Below are positions 17,788-26,331 of a DNA stretch of 64,000 nt, one piece after another (position 1 is the first letter of the stretch; each line of letters opens with the position of its first letter). The DNA is from CAKZQX01 sp034437035 (lineage in GTDB: Bacteria > Chloroflexota > Chloroflexia > Chloroflexales > Chloroflexaceae). The notes under the pieces are model-generated. The model was given only the letters and a program-made list of their open reading frames with translations. It had not been told where the DNA came from and made no database searches. A program made the position numbers and the translations under genes. The stretch is from the NCBI GenBank assembly GCA_034437035.1, contig DAOTUI010000279.1:1-64000 (forward strand), given 5' to 3'.

Positions 17788-19755
17788 ATGACCACGATCT
17801 TTGACCAACTGCTGGCACCGCTTTCCCTGGGCCGCCAGAATGCGCCGAGTCGGATCGTCTTTGCGGCGCACCAGACCAACTTCGGCGCGCACCATCGCTT
17901 TGAGGGACGGCATGCGGCCTACTACGCGGCCCGCGCGGCCGGCGGGGCCGGGGTGATTGTGCTGGAGGGCAGCCTGGTGCATCCCTCCGACTGGCCCTAC
18001 GAGTATGCCATTTTTGGCTATGACGAGGGTGTGGTCGCCGGCTATCAGCAGGTCGCCACAGCCATCCACGAACATGGTGTGCCGGCGCTGGCCCACCTGA
18101 CGCACAGCGGGATGCAGGGCAACAGCCACTACTCGCAGGCGGCGCTCTGGGCTCCCTCGCCGGTGCCCGAGGTCAACAGCCGTGAACTGCCCAAAGAGAT
18201 GGAGCCGGAAGATATTGCCGAGGTGGTCGCAGGGTTTGCCCAGGCGGCAACTTTTGCGCGGGCGGGCGGCTTAGATGGCGTTGAGATCAACATCGGGCAG
18301 GACAGTCTGATCCGCCAGTTTCTCTCGCCGCTGACCAATATGCGCGGCGATGCGTATGGCGGTGCGCTGGAGAATCGGCTGCGCTTTGCGCGCGAGGTGA
18401 TCCAGGCAGTGCGCCGGGCCGTGGGCGATCACGCCATCGTCGGGGTGCGCCTGAGCGGGGACGAATACGCACCCTGGGCCGGGCTCAAACCGGAGGACTG
18501 CGCGGAGATTGCGCGTCTCCTGGCGCGCGATGGCGGCATTGACTATATCAGCGTCACCAGCGGCAGTATCTACAGCACGCATCTAACGCGGGCCGGGTTG
18601 TACATGCCGCCGGGCTACGCCGCGCATCTGGCGAGCACGATCAAAGCCGCCGTGTCCCTGCCGGTCTTTGCCCAGGGCAGTATCGTCGATCCCAGGATGG
18701 CGGCGGGGCTGCTGGTAGAGGAGCAGGCTGACGCGGTCGAGATGACGCGCGCCCTGATTGCCGATCCGGAACTGCCACAGAAGCTGCGCGCCGGTCATCC
18801 GGAGGATATCCGCCCGGCGATTCTGTCGAATCAGGACAACCTGATCGGCATGGTGCAGAACCCGCGCCTGAGTTGTGTCAACAACCCCGCAGCCGGCTAT
18901 GAACAGACCGCCGAGTTTGCCACGCTGCCGCCGGCCGGTTCTCCCCGCCGGGTACTGGTCATCGGTGGCGGTGCGGCCGGGCTGGAAGCGGCGCGGGTGG
19001 CGGCGTTGCGCGGGCATACGGTCACACTCTACGAACAGCAGGAGCAATTGGGCGGTGCCTTGCGGCTGGCGGCGACGGCTCCCGGCCGGGAACGGCTGGT
19101 GCTGGCGGTGGACTGGCTGGAGGCGCAGGTGCGCAAGCTGGATGTTGCGATCCATCTGGGGCAGACCATCACGCCGGAGCGGGTGCAGGCGGAAGCGCCC
19201 GATGCAGTCATTGTCGCGGTCGGTGGGCAACCGGGGTCGGTTGCCGGGATTGACCTTGACGGGGCCGAGGTGCCGGTGGTCAATCCGCGCCAGGTGTTGG
19301 CCGGTCAGGTTCCGGCGAAGCCGGGCAAGGCAGTGATTATCGATCCAATCGGTGACTATGTGGGCATGAGCGTGGCCGAGTGGCTGTTCGACCGGGGCCG
19401 GCAGGTTGAAGTCGTCACATCCGATATGTTTGTCGGGCAGCGTCTGACCGCTTCGCTGGAGCTGACGCCCTGGAACCAGCGCGCCGCCGCGAAGGGAATC
19501 GTCTTTCGGCCACAGATCGAGGTGGAGCGTGTGAGCGGCAATACCCTGCACGGAGTTGACATCTTTGACCGCACGCCGATCCGGATCGATGGGATTGATC
19601 TGCTGGTCTATGTTACGGCGGAAGTGCCCGACGAAGCGCTCTACTTTGCGCTGAAGGCCGGCGGGCGGCAGCTCTATCGGGTGGGCGATTGTGTGGCTCC
19701 GCGCTCCATGAGCCAGGCCATTCTTGAAGGCTATCGCGCCGGGCGGGAGGTATAA
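17788..19755 (+). CDS. mycofactocin-system FadH/OYE flavoprotein, type 1
   Basis: A 655-residue protein: N-terminal old yellow enzyme TIM barrel (about 1-350, binding FMN) fused to an NAD(P)/FAD-binding half (from about 385, VLVIGGGAAGLEAARVAAL), the 2,4-dienoyl-CoA reductase layout. Two oddities are visible. Where FadH relatives have four cysteines for a [4Fe-4S] cluster, this protein has ILSNQDN then a single cysteine (RLSCVNNP). The usual catalytic His pair of VEIHxAHGYL is replaced in VEINIGQDSL. It may thus have lost normal enoate-reductase chemistry and serve as an electron carrier. The next gene is a paralog with the cysteines; the two are three bases apart. Confidence 0.88.
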   Translation: MTTIFDQLLAPLSLGRQNAPSRIVFAAHQTNFGAHHRFEGRHAAYYAARAAGGAGVIVLEGSLVHPSDWPYEYAIFGYDEGVVAGYQQVATAIHEHGVPALAHLTHSGMQGNSHYSQAALWAPSPVPEVNSRELPKEMEPEDIAEVVAGFAQAATFARAGGLDGVEINIGQDSLIRQFLSPLTNMRGDAYGGALENRLRFAREVIQAVRRAVGDHAIVGVRLSGDEYAPWAGLKPEDCAEIARLLARDGGIDYISVTSGSIYSTHLTRAGLYMPPGYAAHLASTIKAAVSLPVFAQGSIVDPRMAAGLLVEEQADAVEMTRALIADPELPQKLRAGHPEDIRPAILSNQDNLIGMVQNPRLSCVNNPAAGYEQTAEFATLPPAGSPRRVLVIGGGAAGLEAARVAALRGHTVTLYEQQEQLGGALRLAATAPGRERLVLAVDWLEAQVRKLDVAIHLGQTITPERVQAEAPDAVIVAVGGQPGSVAGIDLDGAEVPVVNPRQVLAGQVPAKPGKAVIIDPIGDYVGMSVAEWLFDRGRQVEVVTSDMFVGQRLTASLELTPWNQRAAAKGIVFRPQIEVERVSGNTLHGVDIFDRTPIRIDGIDLLVYVTAEVPDEALYFALKAGGRQLYRVGDCVAPRSMSQAILEGYRAGREV

Positions 19756-19757
19756 CC

Positions 19758-21716
19758 ATGAGCAGTCAGACGCCCCTGCTGTTTACACCCATCAAAATCG
19801 GCAATGTCACCCTGCAAAACCGGATTGTTTTCTCGGCGCATCTAACCAACTATGCCGAAGACTTTATGCCCAGCGAGCGGCACGCCTACTACTACCGCGA
19901 GCGGGCGCGCGGCGGGGCCGGGTTGATCATCACCGAAGAACACTCGACCCACCCGACCGATCATCCCTACGAGAAACTGATCCATGCCTTCAACCCGGCG
20001 GTCATGCCGGGCTACCGGCGCATCACTTCGCTGGTTCATCAGGAAGGCGTGCCGATCTTTGCGCAGATCAACCACAACGGTGGTCAGGGCAGCGGCATGT
20101 TTACTCGCCTGCCCGCCTGGGCCCCCTCAGCACTGGCTGACCCGATGTTCCGCGAAGTAGCCAAGGCGGTTGAATTGGAGGATATTCAGGAGATTATTCG
20201 CGGGTATGCGCAGGTTGCCGACTACACCCGTCAGGGCGGATTTGATGGGGTCGAGTTGCAATGCTCGCACTCGTCAATTGTGCGCCAGTTTCTCTCGCGG
20301 AATACCAACCGGCGGACTGATGACTACGGCGGCAGCCTGGAGAATCGCATGCGCCTGCTGCGCGAGATTATTGCCGCCATCCGCGCGGAGGTCGGGCGGG
20401 ACTACCCGTTGAGTGTGCGCCTCTGTGGGGATGAGCTGATCCGCGACGGGATTGTGCTGGATGAAGCGGTGGCGGCCGCGCGCATCCTGGAACAAGACGG
20501 CCTGATCGACTGCATTAACACCAGCATCGGCACCGCCACCCAGACGCTCTACATGATCGAGGCTTCGATGCATATTCCGCCGGACTATGCCATGTTTATT
20601 CCCTCCGCCATTCGCAAGGCCGTCCGGTTGCCGGTAATTGGGGTGGGCCGCGTCAAAGATCCCATCCAGGCCGAACGCATCCTGGAGGCCGGGCATGCCG
20701 ATCTGGTGGGGGTGGTACGGGCGCAGATTGCCGACCCGGAGTTTGGGCGCAAGGCGCGCGAGGGGCGGATCGACGACATCCGGTTGTGTCTCTCCTGCAA
20801 CCAGGAGTGCGTCGGGCGGATGGGCCTGAACCGCTGGATGGGCTGTATCGAGACGCCGGGCACGGGGCAGGAGCAGCAGTATGGCATCGGCACTCTGCAA
20901 CCGGCCGCCCGCGCGAAGCGAGTGCTGGTGGTGGGCGGCGGCCCGGCCGGCTTGAAGGCCGCCATCGTCGCGGCGCGTCGGGGCCACCGGGTGACGCTGC
21001 TGGAGCAGGATACCCGGCTGGGCGGGCTGGTCAAGCTGGCGGTAAAGGTAACCAACCGCGCTGAGTTTGGCGATCTGGTGCGCAACCTGTTGCACGAAAT
21101 CGCGCAGGTCGGGGTTGAGGTGCGTACGGGCGTCACCGCCACCGCCGAGCTGATCCAGGCCGAACGCGCGGATGCGGTGATCATTGCCACTGGCTCGCAG
21201 CCGCAACGCCAGGCGCTACCGGGCGCGGATGGTCCCGGCGTAGCCGATGTGATCGACATTCTGGGGGGGCAGGTTGAGCCGGGCCGGCGCGTGCTGCTGC
21301 TGGATCGCCTGGGCTTTCATGAGGCAACCAGCGTGGCCGAATATCTGGCGGAGCGCGGCTGTGAAGTTGAGGTGGTCACGCCCACGCTCTATGTCGGGCA
21401 GGATCTGGGGGTGACGCTCGATCTGGAGAACTGGTACCGCCGGGCGCGCCGCCTGGGTATCCGCTGCACGCCCAACCACTCGCCGATCAGTATCGAGGGC
21501 GGGGTGGTAACGGCGATCCACAACTACAGCGGGCAGATGGTCAACTTTGACCCGGTTGACACGGTGGTGCTGGCGGTCCATCGGCGGGCGAATGACACCC
21601 TGTACCATTCGCTCAAAGGCAAGGTTGCCACGATCTACCGGGTGGGCGACTGCGTGGCTCCCCGCCGCGCACATGCCGCAATTATTGAGGGCGAAGGTGT
21701 GGGAAGGGCGGTATAA
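19758..21716 (+). CDS. mycofactocin-system FadH/OYE flavoprotein, type 2
   Basis: A 652-residue paralog of the preceding gene with the same layout: OYE barrel (about 1-350) and a Rossmann half starting VLVVGGGPAGLKAAIVAARR. Here the [4Fe-4S] cysteines are intact (CLSCNQEC, then MGCIETPG), so electrons can pass between the FAD half and FMN. The His pair region reads VELQCSHSSI: the first His is replaced by Gln, the second is kept. GGCGGGAGG upstream gives a strong ribosome site for ATG 19758. It probably moves electrons between mycofactocin-linked substrates and the ETF encoded just downstream. The physiological partner is inferred from gene order. Confidence 0.88.
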   Translation: MSSQTPLLFTPIKIGNVTLQNRIVFSAHLTNYAEDFMPSERHAYYYRERARGGAGLIITEEHSTHPTDHPYEKLIHAFNPAVMPGYRRITSLVHQEGVPIFAQINHNGGQGSGMFTRLPAWAPSALADPMFREVAKAVELEDIQEIIRGYAQVADYTRQGGFDGVELQCSHSSIVRQFLSRNTNRRTDDYGGSLENRMRLLREIIAAIRAEVGRDYPLSVRLCGDELIRDGIVLDEAVAAARILEQDGLIDCINTSIGTATQTLYMIEASMHIPPDYAMFIPSAIRKAVRLPVIGVGRVKDPIQAERILEAGHADLVGVVRAQIADPEFGRKAREGRIDDIRLCLSCNQECVGRMGLNRWMGCIETPGTGQEQQYGIGTLQPAARAKRVLVVGGGPAGLKAAIVAARRGHRVTLLEQDTRLGGLVKLAVKVTNRAEFGDLVRNLLHEIAQVGVEVRTGVTATAELIQAERADAVIIATGSQPQRQALPGADGPGVADVIDILGGQVEPGRRVLLLDRLGFHEATSVAEYLAERGCEVEVVTPTLYVGQDLGVTLDLENWYRRARRLGIRCTPNHSPISIEGGVVTAIHNYSGQMVNFDPVDTVVLAVHRRANDTLYHSLKGKVATIYRVGDCVAPRRAHAAIIEGEGVGRAV

Positions 21717-21717
21717 G

Positions 21718-22692
21718 ATGATCATCGTTATTGCTGAAACCGATCAGGATGCGCTGCTGCCGACGACCCTGGAATGCCTGGAGGAGGCGCGCGAGCTTGC
21801 CACCGCACGGCAGATGCCGGTTCGGGTGTTGCTGCCGGGCGCAGGTGTGGCAGATCTGGCGGAAGAATTGGCGCAGCATGGCGCGGATGCGATCACGCTG
21901 GTGGAGCATCCCGCCCTGGCGCAATTTAGCGCCGACGGCTGGCTGGCGGCACTGGAGCCGCTGCTGCGCGACCATGCCCCGGCGCTGATCCTGGCCCCGG
22001 ATACCGGGCACATCCGTGCCTGGCTGCCCCGGCTGGCGATGGACTGGCAGGCACCGCTGATCACCGGCTGTTTGCAGATCGCCGCCGGCGCGGAAGATCA
22101 GATCGAGTTGACCCGCCCGATCCATGGCGGCGCATGCCACGAGCAGCAGGTCTGGCCGTTGCGCGATACGCTGATCGCCACGCTGTTGCCGGGGGTGCGC
22201 GGGGTTGCGCCGCCGCGCCCGCGGCACGATGCCGAGATTATCCACTACACGCCCGACCTGGATGCCACCCGTTTCCGTGATAGCGTCCACGCGATTCTCC
22301 CCGCTGATCCGCAGACCGTCGATCTGGCCGAGGCCGAGCGGATTGTGTCCGGTGGGCTGGGGTTGGGGGGGCCGGAGGGCGTCGCCATGCTGCGCCAACT
22401 GGCCGACCTGCTGAGCGCCGCGCCGGGCGGCACGCGGGTGATTGCCGACCGGGGCTGGATTCCCACCGAGCGGTTTATCGGCACCACCGGCAAGATTGTC
22501 GCGCCGAAGCTCTACATGGCCTTTGGCGTTTCCGGGGCGGGGCAGCATATCAGCGGGATTACCAACAGCGAAACGATGATTGTTGTCAACAGCGACCGGA
22601 CTGCACCGCTCTTTAGCCTGGCCGACCTGGGCGTCGTGGGCGACCTGCACCAGATTGTACCGGAACTGATCCGACAGTTGCAAGAGGCGTAG
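21718..22692 (+). CDS. etfA: electron transfer flavoprotein, alpha subunit
   Basis: A 324-residue ETF alpha. The C-terminal FAD domain is clear: ADRGWIPTERFIGTTGKIVAP, LYMAFGVSGAGQHISG and NSDRTAPLFSLADLGVVGD. The N-terminal half (IIVIAETDQDALLPTTLECL) is the ETF alpha/beta-interacting domain. ATG 21718 follows the OYE2 stop by one base; an earlier in-frame start lies inside OYE2 and is not needed. The beta subunit is not adjacent but four genes on (24547), with an ETF-quinone oxidoreductase and ferredoxin between, as in Fix-type clusters. Confidence 0.94.
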   Translation: MIIVIAETDQDALLPTTLECLEEARELATARQMPVRVLLPGAGVADLAEELAQHGADAITLVEHPALAQFSADGWLAALEPLLRDHAPALILAPDTGHIRAWLPRLAMDWQAPLITGCLQIAAGAEDQIELTRPIHGGACHEQQVWPLRDTLIATLLPGVRGVAPPRPRHDAEIIHYTPDLDATRFRDSVHAILPADPQTVDLAEAERIVSGGLGLGGPEGVAMLRQLADLLSAAPGGTRVIADRGWIPTERFIGTTGKIVAPKLYMAFGVSGAGQHISGITNSETMIVVNSDRTAPLFSLADLGVVGDLHQIVPELIRQLQEA

Positions 22693-22767
22693 GGGCGATC
22701 GGTAGGGACGCGCTTCTGCGCGTCCGCTGTAGGGCGATCGGTAGGGACGCGCTTCTGCGCGTCCGCC
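22689..22767. repeat. tandem pair of GTAGGGACGCGC palindromes
   Basis: Two direct units of about 39 bases, each containing GGGCGATCGG followed by the palindrome GGGACGCGC-TTCT-GCGCGTCC, fill the gap between the ETF alpha and FixC-like genes. Single or paired copies of the same palindrome occur at 25495-25567 and 38787-38814. Confidence 0.85.
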
Positions 22768-22784
22768 GCAAGTGAGGAACCAAC

Positions 22785-24245
22785 ATGACCTTATTTAGTC
22801 GAGAATCCGCGCGCCGGTTATTTCAGAATGTTGCGCAAATGGTCGGGACGAACGGCACCGGTAGCACAAACGGCACCGCCGCGACCGCCGACACAAGCGT
22901 CACTCCCGCGCGCAAGACCTCCACCTTGCGCACCGCCAACCCCGAACAGTTCGATGTGATTGTGGTCGGGGCAGGCCCGGCGGGCAGTGCCGCCGCGCTG
23001 GTGGCGGCGCGGGCCGGGCTCAAAGTGTTGCTGCTGGAACGCGGTGAGTATCCCGGCTCGAAGAATGTCTCGGGCGCGGCGTTGTATGGCAGCGCCATCC
23101 TGGATGAACTGATCCCCAACTGGTGGGAGCAGGCACCGGTGGAGCGCTACATCTCCCGGCGCATGCTGTCGTTTATGTCGCCGGAGACCTCCGTGTCGCT
23201 GGACTTCCGCTCAACTAACTATGCGCAGCCGCCCTACAACGGCTTCTCCGTGCTGCGCCCCAAATTTGACCGCTGGTTTGCGGCGCAGGCCGAGGCCGCC
23301 GGAGCGTTCCTGCTCAATGCCGCCGTGGTGGATGATGTGCTCTGGAAAGATGACCGGGTGATCGGGGTGCGGGTGCGGCGCGATGCCGGGGATGTCTGCG
23401 CCAATGTGGTGATTGCCTGCGACGGCGCAAACTCCTTCCTGGCAAAGAAGGCCGGGTTGCAGCGCGAGTTCCACTCTCATGAGATGTCACTCGGCGTGAA
23501 GGAGGTCATCGGCCTCGATGAGCAGACCGTCCGCGAGCGCTTTCATCTCCAGGGCGACGAGGGGATGGCGGTTGAGTATCTGGGAGCGATCACGGAGCAG
23601 GTGCATGGCGGCGCGTTTCTCTACACCAACCGCGACTCGCTCTCGCTGGGAGTGATCGGCCAGATCTCCTCGTTTGTGGCGCAGAAGCAGCGGCCCTACG
23701 AACTGCTGGAGTTGTTCAAGGCGCATCCGGCGGTTGCGCCCCTCGTACGCGGCGGGAAGCTGCGCGAATACTCGGCCCATATCATCCCGGAAGCCGGCTG
23801 GGAGATGCTGCCACGCCTCTACACTGATGGCATGCTGGTGGCGGGTGATGCGGCGGCCTTCTGCTTTGCGGTCGGACTCTACCTGGAGGGCATCAACTAT
23901 GCGATCCAGTCGGGGCTGGCAGCGGGCGAGGCGGCAGTGGCAGCGCACCGGGATAAGGATTTCTCGGCCTACTCGCTGGCCCGCTACAAAGATCAACTGA
24001 ACAAGCGGCATGTGCTGACCGACTTCAAGCGCTATCGTCACACGCCCGGATTTATTAACGATGCGCGCCTGCAGAACTTCTACCCCGAGGTGGTTGCGCA
24101 TGGAGCGGAGCGGCTCTTTCGGGTGGATGGTACGGCGAAGAAAAAGCTGTTGCCGATTGCCTGGGAAACCATGCGCCATTTTCAGATTAAACCGGGTCAA
24201 CTGTTGAAAGATTTGTATCATGCCGGGAGGTCATTCGGATGGTGA
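22785..24245 (+). CDS. fixC: FixC-like ETF:quinone oxidoreductase
   Basis: A 486-residue flavoprotein. After a Thr/Asn/Gly-rich, probably disordered N-terminus (about 1-55), the FAD motif reads DVIVVGAGPAGSAAALVAARAG. Further family motifs are PGSKNVSGAALYG, the second dinucleotide motif VVIACDGANSFLAKKAG, and MLVAGDAAAFCFAVGLYLEGINYAI. FixC/ETF-QO proteins take electrons from ETF and, with a ferredoxin partner, reduce quinone at the membrane. The C-terminal cluster of classical ETF-QO is replaced by the separate ferredoxin downstream, which overlaps by seven bases. This points to FixABCX-type organisation. Confidence 0.9.
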   Translation: MTLFSRESARRLFQNVAQMVGTNGTGSTNGTAATADTSVTPARKTSTLRTANPEQFDVIVVGAGPAGSAAALVAARAGLKVLLLERGEYPGSKNVSGAALYGSAILDELIPNWWEQAPVERYISRRMLSFMSPETSVSLDFRSTNYAQPPYNGFSVLRPKFDRWFAAQAEAAGAFLLNAAVVDDVLWKDDRVIGVRVRRDAGDVCANVVIACDGANSFLAKKAGLQREFHSHEMSLGVKEVIGLDEQTVRERFHLQGDEGMAVEYLGAITEQVHGGAFLYTNRDSLSLGVIGQISSFVAQKQRPYELLELFKAHPAVAPLVRGGKLREYSAHIIPEAGWEMLPRLYTDGMLVAGDAAAFCFAVGLYLEGINYAIQSGLAAGEAAVAAHRDKDFSAYSLARYKDQLNKRHVLTDFKRYRHTPGFINDARLQNFYPEVVAHGAERLFRVDGTAKKKLLPIAWETMRHFQIKPGQLLKDLYHAGRSFGW

Positions 24246-24523
24246 CAACAACATTTGATGAGAAGATTACAACACCACGGTTTAACGTGGACGAGATCCC
24301 GCATATTGTCGTGCATGCCGAGGTCTGTCAAAATTGCTCGGTGCGCGCCTGCGTCTATGTCTGTCCGGCCAACCTGTTTGTGCCGCTGGACGACGGCGGT
24401 ATTCTGTTCAACTATGAAGAGTGTTTTGAGTGTGGCACATGCTATATCGCCTGCAATCAGGAGGGCGCGATTGAGTGGTCCTACCCCAGGGGGGGGTATG
24501 GCGTGACGTTCCGCGAAGCCTGA
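24239..24523 (+). CDS. fixX: FixX-like ferredoxin
   Basis: A 94-residue ferredoxin-like protein. Cysteines lie in VCQNCSVRACVYVCP and YEECFECGTCYIAC, enough for one [4Fe-4S] cluster in the FixX manner with some extra cysteines. Its start overlaps the end of the FixC-like gene, so both are made together. FixX is the electron outlet between ETF and the FixC/ETF-QO flavin and quinone. Confidence 0.92.
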   Translation: MVTTTFDEKITTPRFNVDEIPHIVVHAEVCQNCSVRACVYVCPANLFVPLDDGGILFNYEECFECGTCYIACNQEGAIEWSYPRGGYGVTFREA

Positions 24524-24546
24524 GCGAGTGACAACGGGGGTAGCCG

Positions 24547-25446
24547 ATGCGTATTGCTGTCTGTCTGAAACAGGTACCCGATCCAGAGACGGTCGAGATT
24601 GATCCGCTGACTGGGAAGCTGGATTATGGTCGTTTACTTTACATAACTAATCCGGCGGATGCGGCGGCCCTGGAACTGGCGCTCGGCTTGCGCGGCGCGA
24701 CGGGGCAGGTGCGGGCGTACACGGTTGGTCCGGCGCGGACGGAAGCGGTGCTGCGCGTGGCACTGGCTGCCGGTGCCGACCGGGTGCTGCGCCTGGCGGA
24801 ACCGCCGGGTGCGGCTGCTCCGGCGGTGACTGCGCGACTGCTGGCGGCGGCCCTGCGCATGGAAGGGCTGCCGGATCTGCTACTCTGTGGTACGCGCAGC
24901 GCAGATCGGGGCAGCGGTCAGGTGCCGGCGTTGCTGGGGGCTTACCTGGGCTGGCCGGTGGTCACCGATGTGACGCAACTGGAACTGTCGGGGCAGGTGG
25001 CGCGCGTGCAGCGGCGGCGCGATCGCGGCGCGCGGGAGGTGGGCGATATTCATCTGCCGGCGGTGCTGGCGATTGAACCGGGGACGGCTCGGCTGCGGCA
25101 TGCCGGGTTGCCGGGGTTGCTGGCGGCCCAGCGCACGGAGATCCCGGTCTACCAGCCGGCCGACCTGCAGCTTGCGCCGGCCGACCTGCGGGTTGCCGCA
25201 CCGCTCCAGCAAAAGACCATGCCACCGCGTCCGCGTCCGCGTACCATCTTCACCCCGGAGACCGTTCTCCCGGCACACGAGCGCATCGGGCAGATTATCT
25301 CGGCGGGGGTGACGCGCAAAACCGGCCAGATACTCGAAGGCCCGCCCGATCAGACGGCGACGGCGATTATCGCCTTCCTCCGCGATCGAGGCTTTCTTGT
25401 GCCGGCGGAGTCGCGTGAATTGGAGACGGTCGCTGTGTCGGATTAA
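24547..25446 (+). CDS. etfB: electron transfer flavoprotein, beta subunit
   Basis: A 299-residue ETF beta, longer than the usual 250-260. The N-terminus MRIAVCLKQVPDPETVEIDP and ADAAALELALGL are typical, as is LLCGTRSADRGSGQVPALLG, where AMP or a second FAD binds. The region from about 205 to 275 is proline/arginine rich and longer than in standard family members. It pairs with the ETF alpha at 21718. Whether the pair bifurcates electrons (two FADs, as in FixAB) or only transfers them cannot be settled by eye. Confidence 0.92.
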   Translation: MRIAVCLKQVPDPETVEIDPLTGKLDYGRLLYITNPADAAALELALGLRGATGQVRAYTVGPARTEAVLRVALAAGADRVLRLAEPPGAAAPAVTARLLAAALRMEGLPDLLLCGTRSADRGSGQVPALLGAYLGWPVVTDVTQLELSGQVARVQRRRDRGAREVGDIHLPAVLAIEPGTARLRHAGLPGLLAAQRTEIPVYQPADLQLAPADLRVAAPLQQKTMPPRPRPRTIFTPETVLPAHERIGQIISAGVTRKTGQILEGPPDQTATAIIAFLRDRGFLVPAESRELETVAVSD

Positions 25447-25494
25447 ATAGTAGCCACCGAGGACACAGAGGGCACAAGGGTTGAAGGGTATCCG

Positions 25495-25567
25495 GTAGGG
25501 ACGCGCTTGTGCGCGTCCGTTCCTGGTGCCGGGGATGTCTGCGTAGGGACGCGCAGAAGCGCGTCCG
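25495..25567. repeat. two GTAGGGACGCGC palindromes
   Basis: GTAGGGACGCGCTTGTGCGC at 25495 and GTAGGGACGCGCAGAAGCGC at 25543, each completed by GTCCG. The loops of the two are inverted relative to one another (TTGT against AGAA). They occupy the gap between ETF beta and mftE. Confidence 0.85.
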
Positions 25568-25590
25568 CCGGGTGCGGAGGGTGTCATCCT

Positions 25591-26331
25591 ATGCCGCGTT
25601 ATCTTGCCGATATGACCTGGCCGGAGGTTGCCGCCGCAGTCGCGGGTGGGGCGACCACGGTAATCTTGCCGCTGGGCGCGACGGAGCAGCATGGCCCACA
25701 TCTGCCGCTGGGCACCGATACTGTCCGCGCGCTGGCGCTGGCAGAGCGGGTCACGGCCCATCTGCCGGACGCGCTGATTGCGCCACCGCTGCCGGTGGGC
25801 TGCTCCGATGAGCATACCGGGTTTGCCGGTCTGTTGAGCCTGAATACCACCACGCTGGTACAGGTGATCATAGACTGTGCCGGACGCATGGTGGCCTGGG
25901 GCATGCGCCGCCTGCTCTTGCTCTCGGCCCACGGCGGGAATGATCAGGCGCTGGCGCAGGTAGTCGTGCGCCTCAAGCGGGAACTGCCGGACCTGCTTGT
26001 CTGGACGCCGGCAGATCTGCTACGGGTGGGCGCGGGGGTGCCGGCAATCGCGCAGGCCGATGGCCTGGGCCCGGAAGTGGTGGGCCTGCACGCGGGCGAG
26101 GGCGAGACCTCCGAGATGCTCTGCCTGCGCCCGGACCTGGTGCGGCGCGCCGCCGTTGCCCCCGGCTACACCGGCGACATGGACGCGATTATCGCCACAC
26201 TGCAGGCAGTTGGATTGCGCCCGGTGACGCCCAACGGCGTGCTGGGCGATCCGCGCCCGGCAGAGGCGACCCGGGGCGCACGCTACCTGGAAGCCTATGC
26301 GGCCGCGATTGCTATGGAGTTGCAACCATGA
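25591..26331 (+). CDS. mftE: mycofactocin precursor peptidase MftE
   Basis: A 246-residue creatininase-family metallopeptidase. Metal ligands are in LPLGATEQHGPHLPLGTDT (E, H and D), in LLSAHGGNDQAL, and the glutamate of HAGEGETSEML. MftE cuts the modified MftA to release the C-terminal dipeptide product AHDP. ATG 25591 with GGAGG ten bases upstream fits the family N-terminus (MPRYLADMTWPEV); a longer open frame starts within the palindromes and is not credible. It overlaps mftF by four bases. Confidence 0.95.
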   Translation: MPRYLADMTWPEVAAAVAGGATTVILPLGATEQHGPHLPLGTDTVRALALAERVTAHLPDALIAPPLPVGCSDEHTGFAGLLSLNTTTLVQVIIDCAGRMVAWGMRRLLLLSAHGGNDQALAQVVVRLKRELPDLLVWTPADLLRVGAGVPAIAQADGLGPEVVGLHAGEGETSEMLCLRPDLVRRAAVAPGYTGDMDAIIATLQAVGLRPVTPNGVLGDPRPAEATRGARYLEAYAAAIAMELQP

